A DNA stretch of 64,000 bases from Alterinioella nitratireducens. Its GTDB lineage: Bacteria; Pseudomonadota; Alphaproteobacteria; Rhodobacterales; Rhodobacteraceae. Within the stretch, counting starts at the first letter, position 1, and each line of letters opens with the position of its first letter. Positions 1 through 9,220 of this stretch are shown in pieces. A program made the position numbers and the translations under genes. The stretch spans positions 154,186 through 218,185 of the forward strand of contig NZ_JABJVX010000003.1 of assembly GCF_013155465.1 (NCBI RefSeq). Direction: 5' to 3'. The notes under the pieces were generated by a model. That model was not told where the DNA came from and ran no database searches. It saw only the letters and a program-made list of their open reading frames with translations.

Positions 1-726
1 TCCGGGCCGGATTACCGGAACGACTTTGTCGCCGTCTCCGCCACCGACGATCCGACCGGGTACGAGAACTACACCTACACCCGCGATGGCAGTCCGGCAG
101 CGGTGCAGATGCCGACCGAACCGGGCGAGTACGAGCTGCGCTATTACGTCAACCAGGACCGGACCATCATCGCCAGCCAGCCGATCCAGGTCACCGCCGT
201 TGGCGCAACATTGGACGCGCCTGCCACAGCCGAGGCCGGATCGACGGTGCAGGTTGCGTGGTCCGGGCCGGATTACCGGAACGACTTTGTCGCCGTCTCC
301 GCCACCGACGATCCGACCGGGTACGAGAACTACACCTATACCCGCGATGGCAGTCCGGCGGCGGTCGAGATGCCGACCGAACCCGGCACCTATGAGCTGC
401 GCTATTACGTCAACCAGGACCGGACCATCATCACCCGACGTGAAATCGTGGTAACGGAAGTCTTCGCCTCTCTCGACGCGCCCGCCACCGCCTCGGTCGA
501 TGAAACGATCCAGGTCGGCTGGCAGGGTCCGGCCTATCAAAACGACTTTGTCGCCATCGGTGAGCCTGGCGACGACTCGCGCTACCAGGACTACGCCTAT
601 GCCCGCAATGGCAGCCCCTCGTCGATCCAGATGCCGAGCGAGCCCGGCACTTACGAACTGCGCTATTACCTGGGGCAGGATCGCCGCATCCTGACGCGGG
701 TGGCGATCACGGTGACGGCGGAGTAG
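1..726 (+). CDS. C-terminal part of a secreted Ig-like repeat protein (5' end outside window)
   Basis: The reading frame is open from base 1 and stops with TAG at 724-726, so only the last 241 codons are present. It consists of three tandem units with an exact 87-codon period, starting at 1, 262 and 523. Each begins with (S/Q)GP(D/A)Y(R/Q)NDFVA and contains YTRDGSP or YARNGSP, MP(T/S)EPG.YELRYY and a run like ATLDAPATA. Similar repeats occur, from memory, in the C-terminal half of von Willebrand A domain proteins of Rhodobacteraceae. The parent may therefore be a VWA-type periplasmic or surface protein, but no VWA domain lies in the window. The units look like small beta-sandwich domains (inference). 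Units 1 and 2 are almost identical at DNA level over their first 170 bases. Confidence 0.75.
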   Translation, partial: SGPDYRNDFVAVSATDDPTGYENYTYTRDGSPAAVQMPTEPGEYELRYYVNQDRTIIASQPIQVTAVGATLDAPATAEAGSTVQVAWSGPDYRNDFVAVSATDDPTGYENYTYTRDGSPAAVEMPTEPGTYELRYYVNQDRTIITRREIVVTEVFASLDAPATASVDETIQVGWQGPAYQNDFVAIGEPGDDSRYQDYAYARNGSPSSIQMPSEPGTYELRYYLGQDRRILTRVAITVTAE

Positions 727-740
727 AGGGCAAAGCACAA

Positions 741-766
741 GGCCGGTCCGCATGTTGCGACCGGCC
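741..766. terminator. Hairpin between two convergent genes
   Basis: GGCCGGTC and GACCGGCC form an 8-bp inverted repeat around a 10-base loop. It sits in the 65-bp gap between the stop of the repeat protein and the stop of lpdA, where transcription from both sides converges. There is no clear T-run, so it is either a weak bidirectional terminator or an RNA 3'-end stabiliser. Confidence 0.5.
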
Positions 767-791
767 CTGTTCCTGGGTCAGCGGATGCCGG

Positions 792-2186
792 TCACATGTG
801 GATGACGCGCCCGTAGGCATCCAGCACGGCCTCGTGCATCATCTCGGACAGCGTGGGGTGCGGGAAGACGGTGTTCATCAGGTCTTCCTCGGTGGTCTCC
901 AGCGTCTGGCCGACGACATAGCCCTGGATCAGCTCGGTCACTTCCGCGCCGATCATGTGGGCACCCAGAAGCTCTCCGGTCTTCTCGTCGAAGACGGTCT
1001 TGACCAGCCCCTCGGCCTCACCCAGGGCAATCGCCTTGCCGTTGCCGATGAAGGGGAACCGCCCGATCTTGACCTTGTATCCCGCCTCTTTCGCCTTGGC
1101 CTCGGTCAGGCCGACGCTGGCGACCTGCGGGTGGCAATAGGTGCAGCCCGCGATGGAGTTGGGCTTGATCGGATGCGGGTGCCCGCCCGAGATCAGTTCG
1201 GCCACCATCACGCCCTCATGGCTTGCCTTATGCGCCAGCCACGGCGCGCCCGCGATATCGCCGATGGCGTAGATGCCGTCGATGCCGGTGCGGCAATATT
1301 CATCTGTCACGATATGGGTGCGGTCGACCTTGATGCCGAGCGCTTCCAGCCCCAGGCCTTCCGTGTTGCCGACGATGCCGACAGCGGAGATCACGGTGTC
1401 AAACTCGTGCTTCTCCAGTTTGCCACCCATCTCGATATGGGCGGTCACCTTGTCCTTGGCGCGGTCAAGCTGCTTGACCATGCCCTTTTGCAGGATCTTC
1501 ATCCCCTGCTTCTCGAACGCCTTCCTGGCGAATTTCGAGATTTCCTCATCCTCGACCGGCAGCACCCGGTCCATCACCTCGACCACCGTCGTGTCGGCCC
1601 CGAGCGTGTTGTAGAAGCTGGCGAATTCGATGCCGATCGCGCCCGAGCCGATGACAAGCAGTTTCTTGGGCATATGCGGCGGTTGCAGGGCGGCCTTGTA
1701 GGTCCAGACGCGCTTGCCATCGGCCTCCAGCCCCGGCAATTCGCGGGCGCGGGCACCTGTCGCGATGATGATGTTCCTGGCTGCAAGCTCCTCCTTGCCA
1801 TTGTCGGTCTCAACCGAGACCTTGCCCTTGGCGGGGATCGTGGCCGAGCCCATCACGGTGGTGATCTTGTTCTTCTTCATCAGGTGGCCGATGCCCGAGG
1901 AAAGCTGTTTTGCCACCCCGCGCGAACGTTTGATCACGGCGTCGAGATCATAGCCGATATTGTCGGCCTTCAGCCCGAATTCCTTGGCGCGGTGCATGAG
2001 ATGGAAGACCTCGGAGGAGCGCAGCAGCGCCTTGGTCGGGATACAGCCCCAGTTGAGGCAGATGCCCCCCATATGCTCGCGCTCGACGATGCAGACCTTC
2101 TGACCCAGTTGGGCGGCGCGGATCGCCGCGACATAGCCACCCGGACCTGCGCCGATTACGATGGTATCGAAAGATTGTGCCGCCAT
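792..2186 (-). CDS. lpdA: Dihydrolipoyl dehydrogenase (E3)
   Basis: FAD enzyme that reoxidises dihydrolipoamide with NAD+ in the pyruvate and 2-oxoglutarate dehydrogenase complexes or the glycine cleavage system; cytoplasmic. The 464-residue length is normal. Visible features are the N-terminal FAD motif GAGPGG (about residues 12-17), the redox disulfide in GGICLNWGCIPTK (C43 and C48), the NAD motif GSGAIG (about 180-185) and the C-terminal catalytic HPTLSE (H443, E448). The ATG is preceded by a good GGAGGGA ribosome site. No E1 or E2 gene is adjacent, so which complex it serves cannot be told from context; one copy may serve several. A palindrome lies directly downstream of a possible -10 element in its promoter region. 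Confidence 0.97.
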   Translation of the reverse strand: MAAQSFDTIVIGAGPGGYVAAIRAAQLGQKVCIVEREHMGGICLNWGCIPTKALLRSSEVFHLMHRAKEFGLKADNIGYDLDAVIKRSRGVAKQLSSGIGHLMKKNKITTVMGSATIPAKGKVSVETDNGKEELAARNIIIATGARARELPGLEADGKRVWTYKAALQPPHMPKKLLVIGSGAIGIEFASFYNTLGADTTVVEVMDRVLPVEDEEISKFARKAFEKQGMKILQKGMVKQLDRAKDKVTAHIEMGGKLEKHEFDTVISAVGIVGNTEGLGLEALGIKVDRTHIVTDEYCRTGIDGIYAIGDIAGAPWLAHKASHEGVMVAELISGGHPHPIKPNSIAGCTYCHPQVASVGLTEAKAKEAGYKVKIGRFPFIGNGKAIALGEAEGLVKTVFDEKTGELLGAHMIGAEVTELIQGYVVGQTLETTEEDLMNTVFPHPTLSEMMHEAVLDAYGRVIHM

Positions 2187-2211
2187 GAGTCCAGTCCCTC
2201 CGCCAGAATTA

Positions 2212-2232
2212 GTTTAGCCCTAAACCATTCTA
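2212..2232 (-). promoter_or_regulatory. Candidate lpdA promoter with overlapping palindromic operator
   Basis: On the minus strand a -10-like TAGAAT (2232-2227) is followed after one base by the perfect palindrome GTTTAGGGCTAAAC (2225-2212). It lies about 25 bases upstream of the lpdA start codon. A palindrome over the expected transcription start is a classic repressor position. No good -35 is visible. The regulator is unknown. Confidence 0.4.
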
Positions 2233-2275
2233 CAGTGCGGCGCAAGGAAGTTTGGCGCGGTCGGCCGTGACTATA

Positions 2276-2290
2276 GTTTAGTCATTAAAC
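2276..2290. promoter_or_regulatory. Second copy of the lpdA-region palindrome
   Basis: GTTTAGTCATTAAAC shares the outer half-sites GTTTA and TAAAC with the palindrome at 2212-2225. The centres are about 64 bp apart. It lies just past the stop codon of the DUF924 gene and upstream of lpdA. Confidence 0.35.
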
Positions 2291-2301
2291 CCCCGCGAGT
2301 C

Positions 2302-2883
2302 TCACGCCGCCTTCTGCATCTCGTTCAGTATCTTGGCATAGCCGCCATCCGTGAGAAAGGACTTTTCCTGCGACGTGCTTTTCCGACCGAGCGCATCATT
2401 CCTATAGGGAAACCGCCCGTATTTGCGGATGATCTCGCGGTGAACGCGGGCGTGCAGCAGGCTGCCCTCGCGGCCCTCCTCCATCTTCTGGCACATCAGG
2501 CGCACGGAATGGTCCTGGTCGGTCAGCGACTCGGAATGCATGAAGGGCATGTAGAAGAACTGCCGCGCGGGTTCGTCGAACCGCATGTCCCACCCGTGTT
2601 TGAGCGCCGAGCAGGCCACCGACTTGGCGCGCTGATCGGTGGCGAAGGCGCGGGCATCGCCACGGAACATGTTGCGCGGAAACTGGTCCAGCAAGATGAT
2701 CAAAGCCAGCGCCTTGCGCGGATGTCCGGCCCAATCGGCCAGCTTGCCGTCGCGCGCGTCGCGCCACAGCTCGAGGAAGCGGTCGCGGATCAGGGCGTCG
2801 AACGCCTCGTCGCTGGAATACCATTTCTGCGGGCCGGTCTCGTCCAGCCAGAATCGCAAGATGTCTTCGGAAATATGTGACAT
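2302..2883 (-). CDS. DUF924 family protein
   Basis: The 193-residue soluble protein matches the DUF924 family along its length. The hallmarks are ILRFWLDE at the N terminus, LDQFPRNMFRG in the middle (about residues 84-94) and FFYMPFMHSE. The family is alpha-helical and TPR-like in fold, widespread in proteobacteria, and has no established biochemical role. The start codon has a strong AAGGAGG site upstream. It ends 115 bp before lpdA on the same strand, but the palindrome and promoter-like elements in that gap suggest lpdA is separately controlled. Confidence 0.9.
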   Translation of the reverse strand: MSHISEDILRFWLDETGPQKWYSSDEAFDALIRDRFLELWRDARDGKLADWAGHPRKALALIILLDQFPRNMFRGDARAFATDQRAKSVACSALKHGWDMRFDEPARQFFYMPFMHSESLTDQDHSVRLMCQKMEEGREGSLLHARVHREIIRKYGRFPYRNDALGRKSTSQEKSFLTDGGYAKILNEMQKAA

Positions 2884-2928
2884 GGGCCTTATGCCTCCTT
2901 TTTATGTCTCCTGCCCCTCGGTGCCGGT

Positions 2929-4221
2929 TCAGCCCGGCGGGTTGTCGCCGGCCTGCGCCTCGGCCATGTCCTCGGCGGCCTCGGCGTAAAGCTCCTGCGC
3001 GGTCACGACAGCATAGGGCGTCGCGGTCGGCAAGACCTGTGCATAGGGAACGGCGTCGTAATCCCCGGCTTCAACTGCATAGGCCGAGGGCCGCACCGTC
3101 ATGCGATAGAGACAATACAGGGCAATTGCGGCCAAAACGAGGGCCAGGAACAACCAGAACCCCGCGGGCCCCACCGCGCCCATCAGCCAGGCCACCAGGG
3201 GCGGGCCCGAAATCGCGCCAAGCCCGTTGATGAAGATCAGCCCGCCCGAGGCCGCCGCCATCTCGTCGGGGTCCAGGTAATCGTTGGTATAGGCGATCAG
3301 CAGCGCATAGAGCGGCTGCGCCAGCCCGCCGGCCAGAAGCGCCGAGAGGATCAGGATCTCGAAGACCTCGCCGAACAGGTAACCGAGCCCCGAGGCCAGC
3401 GCCGCGACCGCGGCCACGCCGGTGATCAGCCTGCGACGGTCCATCCGGTCGGACAGCCAGCCGATGGGGTATTGCAGCACGATCGCGCCCACGAAGAAGG
3501 CCGATACCAGGATCGCGATGTCGCGCACGCTCAGTCCCACCTCGGAGCCGTAGACAGCCGTCATGCCGAACTGCGCCGAAAAGACGAAGCCAAGCAGGAA
3601 CATGCCAACGAAGCCGGTGGGCGAGCGGGTGTAGAGCGCGGCAAGGCTCATCGGCTTGACGGTCTCGAAGGCCGGTGTGGGGGCCACCGCCAGCAAGATT
3701 GGCGCGAAGGAGAGCGAGACCAGCACCGAAGGGATGATGAAGAGGATATACCCGCCGGGATCGCCGAAATTCAGCATCCCCTGCCCCAGGACAAGGCCGA
3801 TCATCTGGCACAGCATATAGGCCGACAATGCCTGACCACGGGTCTCGTTGGTGGCCGAGTTGTTGAGCCAGCTCTCGGCGGTCACATAGACGCCCGAGAG
3901 CGAAAAGCCGATGATCACCCGCAGCGCCATCCAGAAGTAGGGGTCGGGGACCACGGGATAGAGGATCAGGGCCGCCGAGATAAACGAGCCGAGGGCGGCG
4001 AAGACACGCACATGGCCCACCCGCTGGATCATCAGGGGGGCCATGCGCGACCCGCCCAGGAAGCCCAGGAAATAGGCCGAGGCGATGAGCGACAGCTGGA
4101 AGGTCGAGAACCCCTCGATGCCGCCGCGAATCCCCATCAGCGAGCCCTGCAGCGAGTTGCCGACCTGAAGCAGCATGAGGCCCAACAGAATGGCCCATGC
4201 GCTGGCGATGACCTGTTTCAT
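2929..4221 (-). CDS. MFS transporter (YcaD-like)
   Basis: Inner-membrane protein of 430 residues with about twelve hydrophobic segments and major-facilitator loop motifs such as GRMAPLMIQRVGH-like and GWLSDRMDRRRLI between helices. The N terminus (AILLGLMLLQVGNSLQG) resembles the YcaD/DHA1 branch; the substrate is unknown. I chose the ATG at 4221 because it is preceded by GGGAG and starts directly before the first membrane helix. A longer in-frame opening runs back into queA and is not believable. The C-terminal 40 residues are polar, acidic and alanine-rich, with no clear function. Confidence 0.88.
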   Translation of the reverse strand: MKQVIASAWAILLGLMLLQVGNSLQGSLMGIRGGIEGFSTFQLSLIASAYFLGFLGGSRMAPLMIQRVGHVRVFAALGSFISAALILYPVVPDPYFWMALRVIIGFSLSGVYVTAESWLNNSATNETRGQALSAYMLCQMIGLVLGQGMLNFGDPGGYILFIIPSVLVSLSFAPILLAVAPTPAFETVKPMSLAALYTRSPTGFVGMFLLGFVFSAQFGMTAVYGSEVGLSVRDIAILVSAFFVGAIVLQYPIGWLSDRMDRRRLITGVAAVAALASGLGYLFGEVFEILILSALLAGGLAQPLYALLIAYTNDYLDPDEMAAASGGLIFINGLGAISGPPLVAWLMGAVGPAGFWLFLALVLAAIALYCLYRMTVRPSAYAVEAGDYDAVPYAQVLPTATPYAVVTAQELYAEAAEDMAEAQAGDNPPG

Positions 4222-4312
4222 GGCGTGGCTCCCGCCTTTCCCGTCCGCATGTTCACTATGACAGCCCCGTACCGCGAATCTTGCCCCATTGCGACCCGAT
4301 ACCGCCCGGTTT

Positions 4313-5377
4313 TCAATCGTTTGCGGCAGATTGCGGAATAAGCAGCGAGGCGTCGCCATAGGAGAAAAAGCGATAGCCCCCGGCCACGGCATGGGCATAG
4401 AGGGCGCGGATGCGATCCACCCCCATCAGTGCCGAGACCAGCATCATCAGCGTCGATTTAGGCAGGTGAAAGTTGGTCATCAGCGCGTCGGTGACGTTGA
4501 AGCGGAAGCCGGGATAGATGAAGATGTCGGTCTCACCCTGCCAGGGCGTGATCTGGCCCGTTTCCCGCGCCGCCGTCTCGATCAGCCGCAATGCCGTGGT
4601 GCCGACGGGGATGATGCGCCCGCCAGCGGCTTTCGTGGCGGCAATCTCCTGCGCCGCCTGGTCGCTGATCTCGCCCCATTCTGCGTGCATCTTGTGTGTC
4701 GTCACATCCTCGACCGTGACCGGCAGGAAGGTGCCCGCGCCGACATGCAGCGTGACATGGGTGAAACTGATGCCACGGGCGAGGAGCGTAGCGAGGAGCG
4801 CGTCGTCGAAATGCAGCGATGCGGTCGGGGCCGCGACCGCACCCTTGTTGCGTGCCCAGACGGTCTGGTAATCCTCGCGGTCGCGCTCGTCGGCGGGGCG
4901 GCGCGCGGCGATATAGGGCGGCAACGGCATGGCCCCCGCCGCGTTCAAGGCCGCGTTGAAATCGTCGCCCGCAAGGTTGAAGCGCAGGCGCAGGCCACCC
5001 TCCAGCGCCACGACGTCCGCCGACAAGCCGCCGGGAAAGCCGACGCTCTCGCCAGGTTTCAGCTTGCGCATCGGCTTGGCCAGCGCGGACCAGGTGCCGT
5101 CCGGCCCCGGCTCCAGCAGCGTCACCTCGATCTTCGCGGCCACACGGCCTTGAGCACTGTCACGCCAGCGCTGTCCGGTCAGGCGCGCGGGGATCACCTT
5201 AGTGTCGTTCAGGATCAGCCGGTCGCCCGCGCGCAACAGATCGGGCAGGTCGCGCACATGAAGGTCGCGGGTGGTGTCGCCATCCGCCACCAGCAGGCGC
5301 GCCGAGGAGCGCGGGCGCGCGGGCCGCGTCGCGATCAGGTGCTCGGGCAGGTCGAAATCGAAATCGGAGAGGTTCAT
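4313..5377 (-). CDS. queA: tRNA preQ1(34) S-adenosylmethionine ribosyltransferase-isomerase
   Basis: QueA transfers and isomerises the ribosyl part of S-adenosylmethionine onto preQ1 at position 34 of tRNAs with GUN anticodons, giving epoxyqueuosine. The 354-residue length and the family motifs fit: [16 protein letters not shown] near the start, [24 protein letters not shown] and [15 protein letters not shown]. It lies 7 bp downstream of the AsmA-like gene on the same strand, so they are probably co-transcribed. No other queuosine gene is in the window (tgt commonly follows queA in this group, but here the next minus-strand gene is an MFS transporter). Confidence 0.97.
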   Translation of the reverse strand: MNLSDFDFDLPEHLIATRPARPRSSARLLVADGDTTRDLHVRDLPDLLRAGDRLILNDTKVIPARLTGQRWRDSAQGRVAAKIEVTLLEPGPDGTWSALAKPMRKLKPGESVGFPGGLSADVVALEGGLRLRFNLAGDDFNAALNAAGAMPLPPYIAARRPADERDREDYQTVWARNKGAVAAPTASLHFDDALLATLLARGISFTHVTLHVGAGTFLPVTVEDVTTHKMHAEWGEISDQAAQEIAATKAAGGRIIPVGTTALRLIETAARETGQITPWQGETDIFIYPGFRFNVTDALMTNFHLPKSTLMMLVSALMGVDRIRALYAHAVAGGYRFFSYGDASLLIPQSAAND

Positions 5378-5384
5378 GGCGCGG

Positions 5385-8300
5385 CTACTGTGCGGTTTGG
5401 GGCGGCGGGCTGCGAAAGATCTCGCGGAAGATGCCGGGCGTGAAAACAGAGAGCGGATTGACGGTGACGGTGCTGTTATCAGCCGGTCCTGTCATGCGAT
5501 AGGTGAAACCGAAAAGCCCCTCGCGCCGCGTCGCAAAGAGCGCGCCGACCAGCCCGTTGACCACATAGAAGGGCGACACCACGCCCTGGAAATCGACCCG
5601 GTCGGTGGCGGTGTCATAGACGCCGTCCAGCGACAGGCCCATCGACGGGCCGACGGCGGTGCCCTCGACGACCGTGATCGCGCGGGGGCTGATGCGGAAA
5701 TCGGCGCGCACCTCGCCAAGCGCGATGCCCTCGCCCGAGGCCATCTGCTCCAGCAGGCCCACGACCGAGACGAGGTTCAGAAGCTCCGCAATCGCGGGCG
5801 CGTCGCGCAGGCGCGGGTTGTCGATGGTCAGCAAGCCCGCATAGTTGCCCTGCCCCGGATGCGGGCGCAGGATGAGGTCCAGCGCGCCGCCATAGGCATT
5901 GGAGTAGATCCCCGCCGCGCGCAGCACCGCGCCGCCATCCTCGGCGCGCAGGCGCAGCGACATGCCGTTGGTCTCGGCCAGGATCGAGCCGACGACGCCG
6001 GCCTGCCCCCCGACCCGGCCCCGGAAATCGCCGCTGACCGGGCTGCCGCCGATGCTGGCGCTGAGGTCGGTCAGGTAGATGCTGTCGGTTACCGTCAGGC
6101 GGTCCAGCAGCATCTCGATCGGCAGGCTTGTGGTCGCGCTCCCGCCCGAGCTTTGCGGCAGGCCGCGCAGATCGACCGTTCCGCCGGTGATGCGCACCAG
6201 GGGGCGGTTGTCGCGCAGGGTCAGCCCGCCGGTCACATCCATCCAGTCCCCGATGTGAAACTCGTCAAGGCTGAGCTGCGAGAACTGCGTGCCCTGCAAT
6301 GTGACCGCGCCGCGCATCTCAAGCCCCGCGCCGCTGATCGCCAGAACCGGCACCTCCGGTTCGGGACCAAGCGTCATCTCGGCGCGCAATTGCCCGGTCG
6401 CCGCTTCGGGCAGTTGCCAGCCAAGCGCCGGAATGGCCAGGCCGATCCCGGCAAGGTCGGACCGCAGCGACAGGGCGGGCGGCGCATCGGGGCTGAGGTC
6501 CAGCGTGAACTCGGCCGGTCCCTGCCCGCGCAGCATGCCGTCTGGCAGGATCACCCCGAAATCGGCCAGCGCGGCGGGGGACAGCGTCGCCCTGCCCTGC
6601 ACCCGGCTGGCGGTCGTCGTATTGGCCCCGAGCGCGCGCGACCAGGTGGCGTCGGTGCGCAGATTGTCCAGCCGCGCGGGGCCGCCGATCTCCAATCGCG
6701 TGTTCCCCGCCTCGATCTCCAGACGCTCGGCCCGCAGCACCCGCCCCTCGACCAGTTGATCCGATCGGACATCCATCAGGCTGCCGCCAATGCGGAAATT
6801 GACGTCGGCGGGGGTGATCCTTTGCTGCATCCGGAAATTCAGCGCCACCTCGAGCGCGACATCGCCGGTCGCGACGGTGGCGGGATCATAGTCGAACCGG
6901 TCCAGTAGGGTCAGGGGCTCTGCCGCGATAAGGGTCAGGGCGGACGGCACGCTGCCCGCGACCGACAGGTCGAAATGCGTATCGGCCTGGGCCACGCGGG
7001 TATCGGCGATGCGCATGGTCGAGCCCGCAAGGTCCAGCCGCCCGCCATCGGGGGCGGTGACATGGCCGCCATGCAGCGCCAGCGTCATCGCGTTATCCGA
7101 CATCTCCACATAGCCGCGCCCGTCCTCGACCGGGGCCATCGCGCGCAGGGCGCGCACGCGGGCATCTTCGAAATCGAAGGTCACGGCATAGCGCGGCTCG
7201 GTCCCGGGCGCGAGGCGCAGACCGGCATTGAGGTTCGAGATGGTGCCGCCCAGAAGGTTCTGTTCCAGCCAGTCGCGCGTGTTCGGGATCGACACGAGCG
7301 GCCAGAGCGGCAGGATCTGGCGTGCCTCGACCCGCGGGCTGGACGCATCCAGCCGGATCGCGACACCGCCCTCCTCGACCGCGACCTGCCCGCGCGCACT
7401 CAGATGCAGACCGTCATCGAAGAGCACCGCCTGCCCCAGATCGACGCGCAGAGCGGGCAGAAGCTGCACCCGCATATCCAGCGCGCCGCCCTCGAACCGG
7501 ATCGGGTTTTCCAGCAGGCCGGGGGCCGCGGAGCGGATATCCTCCAGCTGGAACTGCGCCACGTAGACCGGCCCGTCCAGCAGATCGGCATGGCCGACGA
7601 TGCGCGCGCTGAAGAGCCGCGAGGCGACGTCCAGCTCCTCGACCTGCAACCGGCGCGTGGCGGCGTCGTAGTCAAAGGACAGGTCCAGGCCCTCCAGCGC
7701 GATCGGCGTCACATCCGGGCCGGGGCGCAGAAGGCCCGCGCCGACCTGCAAGCTGCCGGTCAGGCGATCCAGCGTGGTATCATCGCGGATCACGGTCGAC
7801 ATCTGGCCGCTCAGCCCCGCCTCGATCAAGTCGAGCCAGGCCAGCGCATCGCTCACCGAGGCCACATCGCGGGCTTGCAGGTTCTCGAAAAAGGCGACGA
7901 TCTCGGTCTCACCGCGCGCGGCCCATCGTGTAAAGCTGAGATCCAGCCGCCCGGCGCGCCCGCCCTCGATCGTGCCGCCAACGGCCAGCGTCAGCGCATC
8001 TTGCATCGGGATCAGCGTCAGGTCCGCCCCCGCCACCTCCAGCCGGTCGCCGGTGCCCGCGTTCTCGATCACTAGGTCGGCATCCTCGGCCGTCACCGTC
8101 TCAAGCCGCGAAAAGACGGGCTGCGAGAACATCGCGTCGATTCCCCTCAGCGTCTCGGCCAAATCGCGCGCGGTATCGCTGCCGCCCCCCGCAAAGGCCA
8201 GGTCGAGCGAGCCATCATTGCTGCGCACCAGCCGCAGGCCGGCGCCCGCCACCCGGACATGGCGCGGGCGGACCGTGCCCGACAGAACGGCGCGCGGATC

Positions 8301-8636
8301 GACCGAGATGCTGAGCTGCGGCAACACGATGCGCTGCTGGCCATCGCTGGTCAGCGCGACATCACGGAACCGGATCTGGGGCAGCATCCTCTCGCGCGAG
8401 AGGCGGATCCCGACCGCGCCGACGGTGACATTGCCGCCGGGCATCGCCGCATCCATGCGCGCCTCGATCCGGGCGCGGGCCCAATCGGGCAGCGAAATGT
8501 CGCGCCCGCCCGGCGGATAGGCCAGCACCGCCAGCGAGGCGATGGCGAGGATCACCAGCAGGTAGACGCCCCTCAGAGGCCAGCGCAAGGCACGCCAGCG
8601 CCGTTTCGGCTGCGGGTCGGTGGAGGGCTCTGTCAT
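5385..8636 (-). CDS. Large AsmA-like/DUF3971 membrane-anchored protein
   Basis: Protein of about 1083 residues with one N-terminal membrane anchor ([18 protein letters not shown], about residues 28-45) after a basic cytosolic tail. A very long periplasmic region of repeating beta-strand segments follows, and the C terminus resembles AsmA_2 ([20 protein letters not shown]). This layout matches the YhdP/DUF3971 branch of AsmA-like proteins, which are thought to form bridge-like lipid channels between inner and outer membranes. I chose the ATG at 8636 because the longer opening to 8756 would run into the bcp leader. It is probably the first gene of an operon with queA. Confidence 0.85.
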   Translation of the reverse strand: MTEPSTDPQPKRRWRALRWPLRGVYLLVILAIASLAVLAYPPGGRDISLPDWARARIEARMDAAMPGGNVTVGAVGIRLSRERMLPQIRFRDVALTSDGQQRIVLPQLSISVDPRAVLSGTVRPRHVRVAGAGLRLVRSNDGSLDLAFAGGGSDTARDLAETLRGIDAMFSQPVFSRLETVTAEDADLVIENAGTGDRLEVAGADLTLIPMQDALTLAVGGTIEGGRAGRLDLSFTRWAARGETEIVAFFENLQARDVASVSDALAWLDLIEAGLSGQMSTVIRDDTTLDRLTGSLQVGAGLLRPGPDVTPIALEGLDLSFDYDAATRRLQVEELDVASRLFSARIVGHADLLDGPVYVAQFQLEDIRSAAPGLLENPIRFEGGALDMRVQLLPALRVDLGQAVLFDDGLHLSARGQVAVEEGGVAIRLDASSPRVEARQILPLWPLVSIPNTRDWLEQNLLGGTISNLNAGLRLAPGTEPRYAVTFDFEDARVRALRAMAPVEDGRGYVEMSDNAMTLALHGGHVTAPDGGRLDLAGSTMRIADTRVAQADTHFDLSVAGSVPSALTLIAAEPLTLLDRFDYDPATVATGDVALEVALNFRMQQRITPADVNFRIGGSLMDVRSDQLVEGRVLRAERLEIEAGNTRLEIGGPARLDNLRTDATWSRALGANTTTASRVQGRATLSPAALADFGVILPDGMLRGQGPAEFTLDLSPDAPPALSLRSDLAGIGLAIPALGWQLPEAATGQLRAEMTLGPEPEVPVLAISGAGLEMRGAVTLQGTQFSQLSLDEFHIGDWMDVTGGLTLRDNRPLVRITGGTVDLRGLPQSSGGSATTSLPIEMLLDRLTVTDSIYLTDLSASIGGSPVSGDFRGRVGGQAGVVGSILAETNGMSLRLRAEDGGAVLRAAGIYSNAYGGALDLILRPHPGQGNYAGLLTIDNPRLRDAPAIAELLNLVSVVGLLEQMASGEGIALGEVRADFRISPRAITVVEGTAVGPSMGLSLDGVYDTATDRVDFQGVVSPFYVVNGLVGALFATRREGLFGFTYRMTGPADNSTVTVNPLSVFTPGIFREIFRSPPPQTAQ

Positions 8637-8758
8637 CGGGGTGCGCCGGGGCTCGTGTGCCTTTGGTTTTTCGGGCTTTATTCTGGCGGCATTTGCCCTA
8701 GCTTGCAAACGCCGGGACGTAAAGACCCGGTGATCAGAGCGCAAAGGAGCCGACACAG

Positions 8759-9220
8759 ATGATCGAGACCGGAGACATCGCCCCCGATTTCACCCTGCCG
8801 CGCGAGGATGGCAGCCCCGTCACCCTGTCCGGCTTTCGCCCCGGCAAGGTGGTGCTCTATTTCTACCCGCGCGACGACACGCCGGGCTGCACCACCGAGG
8901 CGCAGGATTTCACCGCCCTCAAGGACGATTTCGAAACTGCCGGGATCGCCGTCCTTGGCGTCTCGAAGGATACTGTCGCCAAACACGCGAAATTCATCGA
9001 CAAGCGCAACCTCGGCGTGGCGCTCCTGTCGGATGCCGAAGGCTCGGTCTGCGAGGAGTATGGCACCTGGGTCGAGAAGAACATGTATGGCAAGACCTCG
9101 ATGGGCATTCAGCGCGCGACATTCCTGATCGACGGCGAGGGGCGGGTTGCCCGCGTCTGGCCCAAGGTCAAGGTGGCGGGACATGCGGCCGAGGTGCTGG
9201 AGGCGGCGCGGGCGCTGTGA
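8759..9220 (+). CDS. bcp: Thioredoxin-dependent peroxiredoxin, Bcp/PrxQ type
   Basis: Reduces hydrogen and organic peroxides in the cytosol using thioredoxin. The 153-residue length is typical. The peroxidatic cysteine is C44 in YPRDDTPGCTTEA. The resolving cysteine usually found five residues later (C50 in E. coli Bcp) is glutamine here, so the enzyme must use another cysteine (C98 in GSVCEEYG is the only obvious candidate) or act as a 1-Cys peroxiredoxin. AAAGGAG precedes the ATG. Its stop codon overlaps the GTG start of the DUF455 gene (GTGA), indicating translational coupling. Confidence 0.95.
   Translation: MIETGDIAPDFTLPREDGSPVTLSGFRPGKVVLYFYPRDDTPGCTTEAQDFTALKDDFETAGIAVLGVSKDTVAKHAKFIDKRNLGVALLSDAEGSVCEEYGTWVEKNMYGKTSMGIQRATFLIDGEGRVARVWPKVKVAGHAAEVLEAARAL

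Noticed and set aside
798-2270. Long plus-strand ORF (490 codons) opposite lpdA
   Set aside because: Antisense shadow in high-GC DNA; composition rich in Arg, His and Gly without any family motif, while the minus strand encodes a complete lpdA.
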